Assembly (NCBI GenBank): GCA_965261795.1
Contig: OZ253476.1
Coordinates: 2,666,001-2,730,000, forward strand
DNA: 64,000 nucleotides
Reading direction: 5' to 3'
Origin: CBDCFV01 sp965261795
GTDB lineage: Bacteria; Chloroflexota; Dehalococcoidia; Lucifugimonadales; UBA3495
Part shown: positions 8,495-17,587 of the stretch, piece by piece
How positions within the stretch are numbered: position 1 is the first letter of the stretch
Layout of the letters: the number at the start of each line of letters is the position of its first letter
Notes under the pieces: model-generated
The model's database searches: none
Seen by the model: the letters and a program-made list of their open reading frames with translations, nothing else
What the model was told of the DNA's origin: nothing
Made by a program: the position numbers and the translations under genes

Positions 8495-11400
8495 CGACTG
8501 CCACTCGCCTCATCGAAAACTGGCTGCCCATCAATGAGGTCTCAATCGAGGCGGTCCGTGAGGGCGGCGCACTGGCTGGCCATCCGCCGGTCAATCAGAT
8601 GCACGTCTGGTGGGCGCGGCGGCCGTTGATCGCATCCCGCGCCGCCGTTGCCGCATCCATGCTGTCCACCGACGCTGACCGGAGCCGATTCCTTGCCAAC
8701 ATTGGCACTACGACTGAGGTGGTCGCCGCCCGCCGAAAAATGGACGCCATCAAAGCCGAGGGCGGCTGGTCGGACGTGTCCTTCCCCAATAAGCGCGCCT
8801 TCCTGCATAACCCGGACTTTCTGATCGACGATACGGCGACCAGCCCCATCGTCCTCGACGTTACCGCCGGCGGCGGCTCCATTCCGTTTGAGGCCGGACG
8901 CCTGGGCTTCCGCACCATCGCCAACGAGCTGAACCCGGTAGCCTGCTTCATCTTGCGCACCACCTGCCAGTGGCCCCAGCAGCACGGCCCCGCCCTGCTG
9001 GAACATTACGGCCAACAGCCGAACCTCACCGGCAACTGGTCCGGCATCGCCGGCCGCTACCTGGCCCGAGTCGCTGAACTCCTCAACAGCGTTTATCCCG
9101 ACGAGGCGGAACCGGAATGGATGGTCAAGTGGAACGACGAACATAACAACGCAATTCAAAAAAATCGTATCGTGCAGGCGAAAAGATACGTTTGGGCGTA
9201 TCTTTTCGCCTGCACGATAGCCTGCCCTGCATGTCAGGTCGTTATTCCTCTCTCGCCCAACTGGAAACTGGACAGCAAAGGCAAAGGCATCCGGGTCATT
9301 CCGGACATCGGAGCCCGACAGTGCTCCTTTGCGCTGGTGGACACTGCCGCAGAGCAATCCCCCGGCACCGTCAAGGACGGCATCGCCACCTGCCCCAGCT
9401 GCGGGGCTACCACTCCCAAGGGCTACATCGCCACTCAAGCCCAGCAAGGACACCTGGGACACCAGCTTTACTGCGTCATCCATAACGACCAGTGGCAAGG
9501 CCTCACCAAAGCCGGAAAGCCTAAAAAGCGTCTTACTACTCAGCGCAGCTTCCGCGTCACTACGCCGGCCGACGAAGACAGCATCCGCCGGGCCAAACAC
9601 CGCTTGGCCGAACTGGCTGAATCCTGGGAATACGATGACATCCTTCCTACCGAAGATGTGCCAGACGGCAACAAGACTGAAACCCCCCGCCAATACGGGA
9701 TGCCCCGGTGGATCGATATGTTCAACGCGCGGCAGCAGCTGGCCCACGGCTACTGCGTGCAAGCGTTCCACGAACTGGTGAATGAGGACAGAGCTAACGG
9801 AGATCTCAACGAAACACGGCAGGCGGCTTGGGGGTATATCGCGCTAGCGCTGGACAAGATGATCAACCGGAACAGCGTCGTAACACGTTGGGATGCTGGC
9901 AAGAGCATAGTCGCTGGAACATTCGACAGCCATGACTTCGGGATGAAGTGGTCCTACGCGGAAATGGCGATAACCATTCGTGGTCTCGGCCTGGAATGGG
10001 CCATCGCCGACATGGCAGACTGCATCAGGCAATTGACCAGAATGGCCGGCCACGACACCGCCCCTGCCGGGCAATTCATTGCCGCCGCCGAATCACGAGC
10101 CGCGCCACCCACCAAAGTCATCCAAGGCGACGCCCGCGACCTGCCCCTGGACGATGCCTCCGTGGACTGCATCGTCTTCGATCCGCCCTACGAGGAGAAC
10201 GTCTGCTACGCCGAGCTGTCCGACTTCTTTTACGTCTGGCTCAAGCGCACCGCCGGCTATATGTTTCCTGATGACTTCACCGACTACCTTACGGAGAAAG
10301 ACCAGGAGGCCATCTCCAGCCCAGCCCGGTTCAAAACCCGGGCAGCCAAGGGCAAATCGGCCAAAACGCTGGCCCTCGCGGACTACCAGGAAAAAATGGC
10401 TGAAATCTTCGCCGAATGCCGACGGGTCGTCAAGCCTGACGGCATCATGACGGTGATGTTCAACCATAAATCCACGGCAGCTTGGGACGCCCTCACCGTC
10501 GCCCTCATCAACACCGGCTTCGCCATCACCCGCACCTGGCCAGTGAAAACCGAGGCTGAGTCGAGCATCCACATCAAGGACAAAGCCGCCGTTCGCACCA
10601 CCATCCTGCTGGTCTGCCGTCCCCGCGAGGGCAACGCGTTCCCCAAGCCGTGGCACGAGGTGGAGGAACTCATCGCCCAGGCCGTGCGCGACGACATCCG
10701 CGACAACCTGAGCCAGGCCGATCTGCGGCCCATTGACCTGTACCTCAGCGCCTTCGGCCCCGCCCTGCGCGTCATCAGCGAACACTGGGGCACCGAGCGG
10801 GAGAGCGCCAACCCCGAACACCCGGAAGCACCCTTCACGGTAACTCCCACCGACGCCCTGCAAGTCGCCCGGCGTGAGGTCAGTCGCCACCGCGCCCAAG
10901 AAATCAGCCGGGAATGGGCCAACAACCCCGTGGACGCCGGCACCAAGTTCTACGTCCTGGCCAAGGACGCCACCGAGAACGACACCCTGCTGTTTGACGA
11001 AGCCAACCTGCTGGCCCGCGCCATCGGCGTCCGGCTGGAAAAGAACGACGTCGCGATGAAGCATATCGTGTCGTTCAAGGGCGACAAAGTTATGCTGCTC
11101 AGCGCCCGCGACCGCCTGGCCGCCCGAAACATCGGGGAGGACATCAACCCTGCCACCACGCTGGACACCGTCCACACCGCAATCGCGCTCACCGACCGCC
11201 GCAACACGCTGGACGCCCAGCAATGGCTCATCCAACGTCTCCATGACCCGCAGGACCGCCAGTTCCGCAGCACGTTGGAAGCCCTGATCCGCACTACCAA
11301 GCCGGGCCACGACGACCACCAGGCGCAGCGCAACCTGTGGCAAGCACTCTACGGTGAAGAACCGCCGCAACCGGCGGTGGTGCAGCCCCAACTTTTGTAG
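8491..11400 (+). CDS. DUF1156-family DNA methyltransferase
   Basis: A 969-residue protein with TTG start at 8491 behind AACAAGGAG. The N-terminus is the DUF1156 signature (IENWLPINEVS, then HPPVNQMHVWWARRPL). Motif I is D123-V-T-A-G-G-G-S with PFEA after it, and the catalytic motif IV is D564-P-P-Y, typical of amino-methyltransferases (probably N6-adenine). Two cysteine pairs, CPAC and CPSC near residues 246 and 305, form a zinc ribbon between them. DUF1156 enzymes are the modification part of restriction-like systems, so this one probably marks host DNA for the DUF499/SNF2 machinery. A perfect 23-bp inverted repeat lies inside the gene at 9168-9219. Confidence 0.9.
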   Translation: MTTATRLIENWLPINEVSIEAVREGGALAGHPPVNQMHVWWARRPLIASRAAVAASMLSTDADRSRFLANIGTTTEVVAARRKMDAIKAEGGWSDVSFPNKRAFLHNPDFLIDDTATSPIVLDVTAGGGSIPFEAGRLGFRTIANELNPVACFILRTTCQWPQQHGPALLEHYGQQPNLTGNWSGIAGRYLARVAELLNSVYPDEAEPEWMVKWNDEHNNAIQKNRIVQAKRYVWAYLFACTIACPACQVVIPLSPNWKLDSKGKGIRVIPDIGARQCSFALVDTAAEQSPGTVKDGIATCPSCGATTPKGYIATQAQQGHLGHQLYCVIHNDQWQGLTKAGKPKKRLTTQRSFRVTTPADEDSIRRAKHRLAELAESWEYDDILPTEDVPDGNKTETPRQYGMPRWIDMFNARQQLAHGYCVQAFHELVNEDRANGDLNETRQAAWGYIALALDKMINRNSVVTRWDAGKSIVAGTFDSHDFGMKWSYAEMAITIRGLGLEWAIADMADCIRQLTRMAGHDTAPAGQFIAAAESRAAPPTKVIQGDARDLPLDDASVDCIVFDPPYEENVCYAELSDFFYVWLKRTAGYMFPDDFTDYLTEKDQEAISSPARFKTRAAKGKSAKTLALADYQEKMAEIFAECRRVVKPDGIMTVMFNHKSTAAWDALTVALINTGFAITRTWPVKTEAESSIHIKDKAAVRTTILLVCRPREGNAFPKPWHEVEELIAQAVRDDIRDNLSQADLRPIDLYLSAFGPALRVISEHWGTERESANPEHPEAPFTVTPTDALQVARREVSRHRAQEISREWANNPVDAGTKFYVLAKDATENDTLLFDEANLLARAIGVRLEKNDVAMKHIVSFKGDKVMLLSARDRLAARNIGEDINPATTLDTVHTAIALTDRRNTLDAQQWLIQRLHDPQDRQFRSTLEALIRTTKPGHDDHQAQRNLWQALYGEEPPQPAVVQPQLL
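9168..9219. repeat. Perfect 23-bp inverted repeat inside the methylase gene
   Basis: The arm at 9168-9190 and its exact reverse complement at 9197-9219 are separated by TTTGGG. Arm parts are TATCGTGCAGGCG and AAAAGATACG. The repeat lies in-frame just before the first CxxC pair of the zinc ribbon. A 23-bp perfect stem in coding DNA is far beyond chance. It could form a strong mRNA hairpin or a cruciform, or it may mark a small inserted palindrome. Confidence 0.9.
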
Positions 11401-11446
11401 AGACAGGTGCGACGGGACCACCGGACCCACTTGCAATAGAGACAAT

Positions 11447-12310
11447 ATGCTGAATCACACTCAGATGCGTGACGCCGATTACCGCGACTTGTTCATCTCG
11501 CACGCCAGTGAGGACAAGGAGAATTTCGTCAGACCTTTAGCAAACGCCCTCGTTGCAGAGGACATGCAAGTGTGGTTCGACGAATTCGAGCTACAGGTCG
11601 GCGACAGCCTCCGCCAGAAAATCGACGAAGGGCTCAGCCGCAGTCGCTATGGATTGGTGGTCTTCTCGCCAACGTTCTTCGAAAAGCACTGGACGCAGTA
11701 CGAGATGGATGGTCTGATCGCCAGGCAAATGGCCGGAGAGAGGGTAATCCTCCCGATTTGGCATCGCCTAACCAGAGACGAGATTGCCCGGCAAAGCCCC
11801 TCTCTGACGGACATCGTCTCGCTCAACTCTTCAACTGACCAAGTGGAAGTGATTGCGTCCAAGGTCGCCGCCGTCGTGAAAAGATCAACGCCGCCCCGTC
11901 CAAGTCCGCAACCTGCAACACAATCAAGCGACGTGGATCGCGCGTTCGGTGTTTTCTACATCGCCCCATCTCGGACTGAGGAACCGCCTCTAGGTCCGAT
12001 TGAGAAGGACCCAATGCGTTGGTTCCGCAATACAGAGGGATGGCGATCCATGGTCGCGAGTGACCAAGAACTGGAATATCTCATCCAAGGACAAACGCTC
12101 CGAGTCCGGTTGGACTGGGGAAATAGCCTGTCCGGAGACGAAATTTTCGCTCAGCAACTGGTAGCCAAGCGAGAACCATTCGCACTGACCATACGATCAT
12201 CCACAGGGCGCCAGCATTATATGCCATCGGTAGAGAACACCACCCCAGGGCAGAACTGGATGATAGGCCGCTCCAACCCATCAGGATGGATGGTATTCAA
12301 CATCCGGTAA
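11447..12310 (+). CDS. TIR-domain protein in defence operon
   Basis: ATG 11447 is preferred over earlier in-frame starts because the TIR fold begins only a few residues later. The 287-residue product opens with DLFISHASEDKENFV and continues with VWFDEFELQVGDSL, YGLVVFSPTFFEKHWTQYE and ILPIWH. These are the box 1 to box 3 pattern of bacterial TIR domains; the Glu in the FFEK...TQYE helix fits the NAD-cleaving glutamate. The second half (residues 165-287) is an unassigned domain. Bacterial TIR proteins usually hydrolyse NAD+ to abort infection. It sits between the methylase (46 bases upstream) and the helicase, so it is probably an effector added to this system. Confidence 0.85.
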   Translation: MLNHTQMRDADYRDLFISHASEDKENFVRPLANALVAEDMQVWFDEFELQVGDSLRQKIDEGLSRSRYGLVVFSPTFFEKHWTQYEMDGLIARQMAGERVILPIWHRLTRDEIARQSPSLTDIVSLNSSTDQVEVIASKVAAVVKRSTPPRPSPQPATQSSDVDRAFGVFYIAPSRTEEPPLGPIEKDPMRWFRNTEGWRSMVASDQELEYLIQGQTLRVRLDWGNSLSGDEIFAQQLVAKREPFALTIRSSTGRQHYMPSVENTTPGQNWMIGRSNPSGWMVFNIR

Positions 12311-12326
12311 CCGGGAGCACCAGAAA

Positions 12327-12788
12327 ATGAAAGTTCACACGCCCCACCGACCTGCACCAGAATCTGAGGAATTCTGGTACTACCCGAATGAAGCCGTTCT
12401 ACTCTACGAAAGCGAAGGGAAGCCCCGTCCCACTTCGTTGTCGGCGAAGCACTCAGAGCAGGGCCGGCGAGAGCACCGCGAAGCACGAAAAGGACAGCGC
12501 GAACACGTCCAGCCGCACGGCATCAAATTCAGGGACGGCTTGCTCACGCCCAACCAGCGGCACAGGAGTGCGGCGAACGCTGAATTTGTTGTACGTATGT
12601 GCCACGAATTAGGTCTGACCCCGGTGGATGAAGAAAACCCAGGAAACCAGCTTCTGCCGTTGCCCAAATTCCTTGCTTTGTTTCTTGACGCAAAGCACAC
12701 CTGCATGTACGAAGCGGAGTCCCTTACCCAGGCTATCATCCTGATGCAAACCCGGGCTCTGATCGACAGAAACCATGCCGCTAACTGA
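12327..12788 (+). CDS. Hypothetical protein, defence operon
   Basis: A 153-residue product starting 17 bases after the TIR gene and overlapping the helicase start by 14 bases, so it belongs to the same transcript. The middle is very rich in Arg, His, Gln and Glu (residues 40-70). The C-terminal half is a regular helical region with LPKFLALFLDAKHTC. No motif was recognised. Tight packing between TIR and helicase genes argues for a role in the system. Confidence 0.65.
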   Translation: MKVHTPHRPAPESEEFWYYPNEAVLLYESEGKPRPTSLSAKHSEQGRREHREARKGQREHVQPHGIKFRDGLLTPNQRHRSAANAEFVVRMCHELGLTPVDEENPGNQLLPLPKFLALFLDAKHTCMYEAESLTQAIILMQTRALIDRNHAAN

Positions 12789-15585
12789 CCTAGAGCTGCG
12801 TGCCGTGTATAACCATGGCAATTGCCCCGACCTGCTGGCCGGGCTGTTCGAGCCGCTGCTCGCGCAGGCCGTACGCTACGACCGCACCACCTACACGTTC
12901 ACGGCCAAGGGGTTGATAGCCGCAGCAGCAGGCACCGCCGGCTTAATCCGGAACGGCGGACGCATCCGCCTCATCTGCGACCACAGCGTCCGTGAGTACG
13001 TTCTGCAAGCAATTCACGACGGTCAATTGGACGCTGAAGCCACTCTGCAACAGACGGCCCTCCGCGAAGACTTGTTGCTTACCGAGACCGCCGACATCGC
13101 TGACCGCAACCACCTGGAGCTGGCTTACTGGCTGGTCGCCAACGGCGTCATGGAAGTGAAAGTAGCCATCCGTGGCGATCACATCTTCCACACCAAGAGT
13201 GGCATCGTCGAGGACGCCCATGGCAACCGGGTCGCTTTCGCCGGCAGTCTCAACGAATCCCTGTCCGGGTGGCGGCAAAATTGGGAATCCGTCCACGTGT
13301 TCACCGACGGAGCTACCATAGACCACTTGGAAGCAGCCGAGGCCGAATTTCAAGCACTGTGGACAAACCAGGCCGGCGGACTGCGCGTCATTGATCTACC
13401 GGCCTACTACCGTGATTACATCGTGGAACGGGCACCAGCGTCGCCCCCTGCAATTAGATCCGTTCGGAAACGCCGCCACGACTACACGACCAACGATTAC
13501 TGGCAAGGCATCTACGACGCCTTGGCCAATGATCCCGACAGCACAGTGGCCACCATACCCACCACCCTCTGGCCGCACCAAGAGCGTTTCCGCCAGCAGA
13601 ACGTTCTCAACGAACCCGTACGCCGTCTTATTGCTGACGAAGTGGGGTTGGGCAAAACCCTGCAAGCCGGCGTCATCCTCAAAACCCGCCTCAACCAAGG
13701 GAGGGTGCACAAAGCGCTGGTCATAGCCCCGAAAGCAGCAACCAAGCAGTGGCAGAGTGAACTGCTGATGAAGTTCGCCATCGACGCCCCAATCATCGAC
13801 ACCCACGGCCGCTACTACCGCGACGGACGAACTGAACCGGTCGCCAGTCCGCCTTGGGACGTCCCGCTGGCAATAGCCGGCCACCAGTGGCTGGTACGCA
13901 ACGCCGACCAGTTCCTTTCCAACTGCGGCGAGTACGACCTCATCATCGTCGACGAGGCCCACCGGGCCCGCTTCCATGACGTTGATCTCGAACAGCGTCG
14001 CCAGCCCAACCAGTACCTGCAGCTGCTGCGCCAACTGTCCCGTCACACCAGGGAACTGCTGCTGCTCACCGCCACGCCGATGCAACTCAACGAAGTGGAG
14101 CTATGGGCACTATTTGAACTGCTGGAACCCGAGGGCTGGAATGTCCCCGAATACCGCCGCTTCTACCAAGACGAAACGCCCGACCTAGCGGAATGGAAGT
14201 ACCGACGCGACCTGTGGCGCAAAACCGACCCGCCAAACACCGGGGACTTCCTGCTCACCAGCGACAACGAAGACTACATCGCCAACCAACTGAACGACCC
14301 CACCGCATTGCAAGCCACGCTGGACACGATGCGGCGGGGCGCGCCGGCCAAACGGCTGATGAGCCGCCACACCCGTGAACTGCTACGCCAATACCGTCGT
14401 CAAGGGTTGCTGAATATGCCGGTGCCGGAGCGCCAAGCGAGAGACGTCACCATCACTATGACGCCTGAGGAACGCCGGCTGTACGATGGCATCAAGCCAT
14501 TGATCCAGCAATGCTACAGCGGCCGGGACATTAACCAGCAGGCGCTGGGCTTCATCGCTACGATTTTCCGCAAGCGCATGGGCTCATCAACCTACGCCTA
14601 CGCTCAAACCTTGCGCAACGTTGCCCACAACATCCCGCAGGACGCCGACGACTGGATGACCATGCTGGACGATGCCGACTGGGACGAACTCACGGACCCC
14701 GAGACCAACGCCCTGAACAACACCGCCAATCTCGACGCTTTGCTCAAAGCCGCCGCCGAAGCCGAAAGGCTGTCCCACCATGACAGCAAGCGCGGCCGAT
14801 TGAACGGCGTCATAGCAGAGCTGAGGGAACAGGGCCACAACCACATCCTGATGTTCACACAGTTCCGCGACACGCAGAGCTGGCTATCCGAACACCTGAA
14901 ACAGGCCGACCACTACGTGACCGAATTGTACGGGCAAGATGGTCACCTGGGTGACCGGGACCGCCGACTGGACGAATTCAGACAGCAGCCCCGCGGCATT
15001 CTGCTTTGCACGGAAACGGCGTCGGAATCACTCAACCTGCAATTCTGCTCCGCCGTAGTCAACTATGACATTCCCTGGAACCCTATGACCCTCGAACAGC
15101 GGGCCGGTCGCATCGACCGCATCGGACAGGAACGCCCGGTTGTCGACGTGGTGAACCTATTCTACGAAAGCACCGCGGAACACGACGCCTACGAGGCGGT
15201 GGCTCGCCGTTTCGAGAGCATCCGCGCCAACGTAGGGGAATACCCGCCCATCATCGCCGCAGGTATCCAGCGCATCATCCGCGACGAGGCAAACCCCGAC
15301 GCCGAGCTGGAACGACTGACCGCTCGGAACGAATTCGACATCAACCGGCTGAACGCCGATTGGGACCGGCCCAACGAGCCGACCAAGCCCCGGGTCACGA
15401 TGAACGATTTGGAGAAACTGCTGCGTGAACCAGAGCTGATGCCGGATGGCTGGTCCGTGAAACCGGCCGGGGGCAAGCACTGGGACGTAACGGGACCGGA
15501 CGGGAACACCGTCCGGGTAACGACGGACCCGGAGGCTTACCAGAAGGCCGACGGCCGTCTAAAATGGTGGTCGGGTCCAAGATGA
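12775..15585 (+). CDS. PLD-domain SNF2-type helicase, defence operon
   Basis: A 936-residue protein. The N-terminus (residues 1-220) is a phospholipase-D-like domain with H139-T-K141 and, about 20 residues on, AFAGSLNES, the HxK...GS pattern of PLD nucleases. A SNF2/DEAD-type motor follows: ADEVGLGKT with K294, D393-E-A-H396, LLLTATPMQ, and motif VI in PWNPMTLEQRAGRIDRIGQ. Helicases of this build drive DNA translocation or cutting in DISARM-like and DUF499/DUF1156 defence clusters. It is the last gene of the operon and meets the viperin gene tail to tail. All motor motifs look intact. Confidence 0.9.
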   Translation: MPLTDLELRAVYNHGNCPDLLAGLFEPLLAQAVRYDRTTYTFTAKGLIAAAAGTAGLIRNGGRIRLICDHSVREYVLQAIHDGQLDAEATLQQTALREDLLLTETADIADRNHLELAYWLVANGVMEVKVAIRGDHIFHTKSGIVEDAHGNRVAFAGSLNESLSGWRQNWESVHVFTDGATIDHLEAAEAEFQALWTNQAGGLRVIDLPAYYRDYIVERAPASPPAIRSVRKRRHDYTTNDYWQGIYDALANDPDSTVATIPTTLWPHQERFRQQNVLNEPVRRLIADEVGLGKTLQAGVILKTRLNQGRVHKALVIAPKAATKQWQSELLMKFAIDAPIIDTHGRYYRDGRTEPVASPPWDVPLAIAGHQWLVRNADQFLSNCGEYDLIIVDEAHRARFHDVDLEQRRQPNQYLQLLRQLSRHTRELLLLTATPMQLNEVELWALFELLEPEGWNVPEYRRFYQDETPDLAEWKYRRDLWRKTDPPNTGDFLLTSDNEDYIANQLNDPTALQATLDTMRRGAPAKRLMSRHTRELLRQYRRQGLLNMPVPERQARDVTITMTPEERRLYDGIKPLIQQCYSGRDINQQALGFIATIFRKRMGSSTYAYAQTLRNVAHNIPQDADDWMTMLDDADWDELTDPETNALNNTANLDALLKAAAEAERLSHHDSKRGRLNGVIAELREQGHNHILMFTQFRDTQSWLSEHLKQADHYVTELYGQDGHLGDRDRRLDEFRQQPRGILLCTETASESLNLQFCSAVVNYDIPWNPMTLEQRAGRIDRIGQERPVVDVVNLFYESTAEHDAYEAVARRFESIRANVGEYPPIIAAGIQRIIRDEANPDAELERLTARNEFDINRLNADWDRPNEPTKPRVTMNDLEKLLREPELMPDGWSVKPAGGKHWDVTGPDGNTVRVTTDPEAYQKADGRLKWWSGPR

Positions 15586-15660
15586 AATAAAGTATAACGG
15601 GAACAGCCCGGGACCGGCTCAAACCGGGACCGCTTTCAGCCACATGACCCTAAGCGCTCT

Positions 15661-16530
15661 TCACCAATCATATAGACCATCCCGCAACCGGAACTTGTAA
15701 GGATCGACCGATACCTCCCCCAGGGCCGCATCAACGCCAACCAGGTTTATGGGGCGGCTGTAGACGTGGGTTCCGGCCACGTTGTCGAAGAACCGTCCTG
15801 CCGGATCGACCATCACGTAGCTGCCGGTCATCAGGTCGTTGCTTTCCGGCACCACAATGATCCCCAGAGACTCCACATACCGATTGCGTGCCACATAGCG
15901 GGAGAATTCTTCCTGGGTGATCACAAAGTCGTCAACCAAGCCATCGTTCTGGCCCCTTACCGGGAGCACTTGAAGCAATTTCCACCGCTCCGGACGCGCA
16001 TTGGCGATGAACCCCGCCAGGTCCTCTTGGCAGTTGCTCCGCGTCACCACGGTATTGATTTTCAGACGAATGCTGCGTTGTTTAAGCATTTCGACAGCGC
16101 GCAGGTATTCGGCCTCGCTCAACGGACCGGTTCGCGTGATTCTCCCCATGAGTTTCAACTTCTCCGGATCCACCGTGTCTATACTCACCGCCGCCCAGTC
16201 CAGACAGCCGCCTACGCGGTCCAGCCATTCCGTTGTGACGCAACTGCCGTTGGTGACAATGGCAGTGGTGAGACCCAATTCCTTGGCTCGCCGTATCAAC
16301 TCAGGAAGCCATGGGCAAAGGGCAGGCTCCCCGCCGGCGAAGTTGATTTTACCGAACCCTGCTCCAGCCAGCGACTCCACCACCGCGATGGAGTCCTCAC
16401 GGGGCAGATGCCCCTTGGGCAGAGCTTCCTGTCCGATGTCCTGAAAGGTGGCGAAACAGAATCTGCAACTCATGTTGCAAGGCTTCCACAAGTGGAAGTT
16501 GACCGAAGGGATTTGCGTTGAAACGTTCAT
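15661..16530 (-). CDS. Prokaryotic viperin (radical SAM antiviral nucleotide dehydratase)
   Basis: The 289-residue product has the radical-SAM cluster motif C18-NMS-C22-RF-C25 followed by FATF, then KINFAGGEP, as in viperin. The C-terminal half matches the viperin-specific region: LKINTVVTRSN, RWKLLQVLPVRG, a VPESN motif followed by SYVMVDPAGRF, and a final LYDW. Ordinary radical-SAM enzymes lack these. Viperins convert CTP, UTP or GTP to 3'-deoxy-3',4'-didehydro nucleotides that terminate viral RNA chains. The usual companion nucleotide kinase is not adjacent. The gene faces the DUF499 operon tail to tail, so it belongs to the same defence island. Which nucleotide it uses cannot be told from sequence. 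Confidence 0.88.
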   Translation of the reverse strand: MNVSTQIPSVNFHLWKPCNMSCRFCFATFQDIGQEALPKGHLPREDSIAVVESLAGAGFGKINFAGGEPALCPWLPELIRRAKELGLTTAIVTNGSCVTTEWLDRVGGCLDWAAVSIDTVDPEKLKLMGRITRTGPLSEAEYLRAVEMLKQRSIRLKINTVVTRSNCQEDLAGFIANARPERWKLLQVLPVRGQNDGLVDDFVITQEEFSRYVARNRYVESLGIIVVPESNDLMTGSYVMVDPAGRFFDNVAGTHVYSRPINLVGVDAALGEVSVDPYKFRLRDGLYDW

Positions 16531-16652
16531 TTTGACCCCATGATGTCCCTAATTAGCACAGGTGATGGAGAAGACAATTGCAAAGTTGCCGGTTCGACAA
16601 CCTAACCATAAGCGAGATTCAGGGGACTTTGCAATCATCGCCCGGATATTCC

Positions 16653-16919
16653 CTAAGCGGCCGGAGGCCGGTAATCAACGTTCAGCTTGACGGCCTGGTC
16701 AATCTCCTCCGGAGTCAGCAGGACCGTGGTCTGGCAGGACACCGCGCCAGCCGCGGCCACCATCAGTGCCAGCCCAGCCATACTCACCTGGTCCAGCGCA
16801 TCCAGAATGATGAAGATACACTCACCACAGAAGCCCACGAAGCAGGCATACAGGTATTGCCTCCTGAACTGGAAGTCCCGGTCGACGACCCATTCGCCAA
16901 CCACCTTCTTCGCAGCCAC
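16653..16919 (-). CDS. Hypothetical small membrane protein
   Basis: An 88-residue frame with a GTG start at 16919 and no clear ribosome site. It has an aromatic-rich amphipathic segment (FRRQYLYACFVGFCGECIFI) and one clear hydrophobic span (MAGLALMVAAAGAV), then a short acidic tail. The hydrophobic pattern looks like a real protein rather than shadow coding, but nothing was recognised. It lies about 120 bases upstream of the viperin gene on the same strand and could be co-transcribed with it as an associated membrane protein. Confidence 0.4.
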   Translation of the reverse strand: MAAKKVVGEWVVDRDFQFRRQYLYACFVGFCGECIFIILDALDQVSMAGLALMVAAAGAVSCQTTVLLTPEEIDQAVKLNVDYRPPAA

Positions 16920-17041
16920 GCCAGAGCGTATACGCTGACGGAAATGTCGTTTTAGCGAGTACCTGTACGGGCTACGAAACGGCCTATTCCTGCAGGCCCA
17001 CGGTCAGGAACCGCAAGACCACCATCGCACCCTCCACCACG

Positions 17042-17131
17042 GCGTTTCCCCACAGACGTGAGGACCGACCCAGCAACAGATTACGAGCGGGCTGTTGCTG
17101 GGTCGTTTTCTCACAGACGTGAGGATAGACC
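17042..17131. repeat. Two 29-bp imperfect direct repeats, 61-bp period
   Basis: The segments 17042-17070 and 17103-17131 share CACAGACGTGAGGA and similar flanks, with 32 bases between starts and ends. The spacing is that of a type I-E CRISPR unit. However, there are only two copies, the intervening 32 bases form a hairpin with the repeat edges, and no cas genes are present. Best described as a repeat flanking a terminator-like hairpin. Confidence 0.6.
17066..17109 (+). terminator. Strong hairpin followed by TTTT
   Basis: CGACCCAGCAACAG (17066-17079) pairs perfectly with CTGTTGCTGGGTCG (17092-17105) around a 12-base loop, and TTTT follows at 17106-17109. A 14-bp GC-rich stem with a short T run fits an intrinsic terminator reading on the + strand. 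It would insulate the mobile-element genes that begin at 17.4 kb from upstream transcription. Confidence 0.55.
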
Positions 17132-17397
17132 TATCGCGCAGATGAACACCCCGGAGCAGACCCTGCCGGGACCACCGCCAGCTTACGCCTTAAACACCGC
17201 CAAGCCCGCTCTGGCAGGAGCACCGACCGCAGCCGACCATCACCCAAGAATACTCGCTCATCCCCCCCAGCACGACTGAGAGCAACATGACCCCAAGAGA
17301 GGGCCGACGAAGGCCGGAGAGGCCGGAAACGGCCCTTTCCGCTGTTCAAGAACGGACAGCCCGCAGCCGCCAGAATAACAAGAAGGAGAGCAATATC

Positions 17398-17535
17398 ATG
17401 CTCAAGACAACGCCAATCCAGAAGAAGAGCAAAGAGAACAACAACGGACCCAAGGTCCGCCACCCAGAGGGATGCCCCATCGACGGCCACCAGGGCTACG
17501 GGTGCGTCTGCAACCCCATCAGGGTGAGCCGCTAG
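17398..17535 (+). CDS. Small protein (45 aa) with cysteine pair
   Basis: ATG 17398 follows AAGAAGGAGAGCAA, a strong ribosome site, and is preferred over the in-frame start at 17287. The product is Lys/Asn-rich at first and ends in a compact HPEGCPIDGHQGYGCVC segment with three cysteines that could bind metal. The family was not recognised. It is the first well-supported gene of the long + strand mobile-element block. In the 260 bases before it only a weak 45-codon frame (17142-17279) is visible. Confidence 0.5.
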   Translation: MLKTTPIQKKSKENNNGPKVRHPEGCPIDGHQGYGCVCNPIRVSR

Positions 17536-17587
17536 GCGTTCCCCAAGACCCCGGCGCGGGAAACGAGAAACGGAAGAGGAGACGCCG

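Noticed and set aside
10093..11445. 450-codon - strand frame opposite the methylase gene
   Set aside because: Shadow of the DUF1156 gene in GC-rich DNA; Val/Gly/Ala-rich with no motif.
17042..17131. Two-unit type I-E CRISPR array
   Set aside because: Only two imperfect repeats. The spacer pairs with the repeat edges to form a 14-bp hairpin followed by TTTT, and no cas gene is present.
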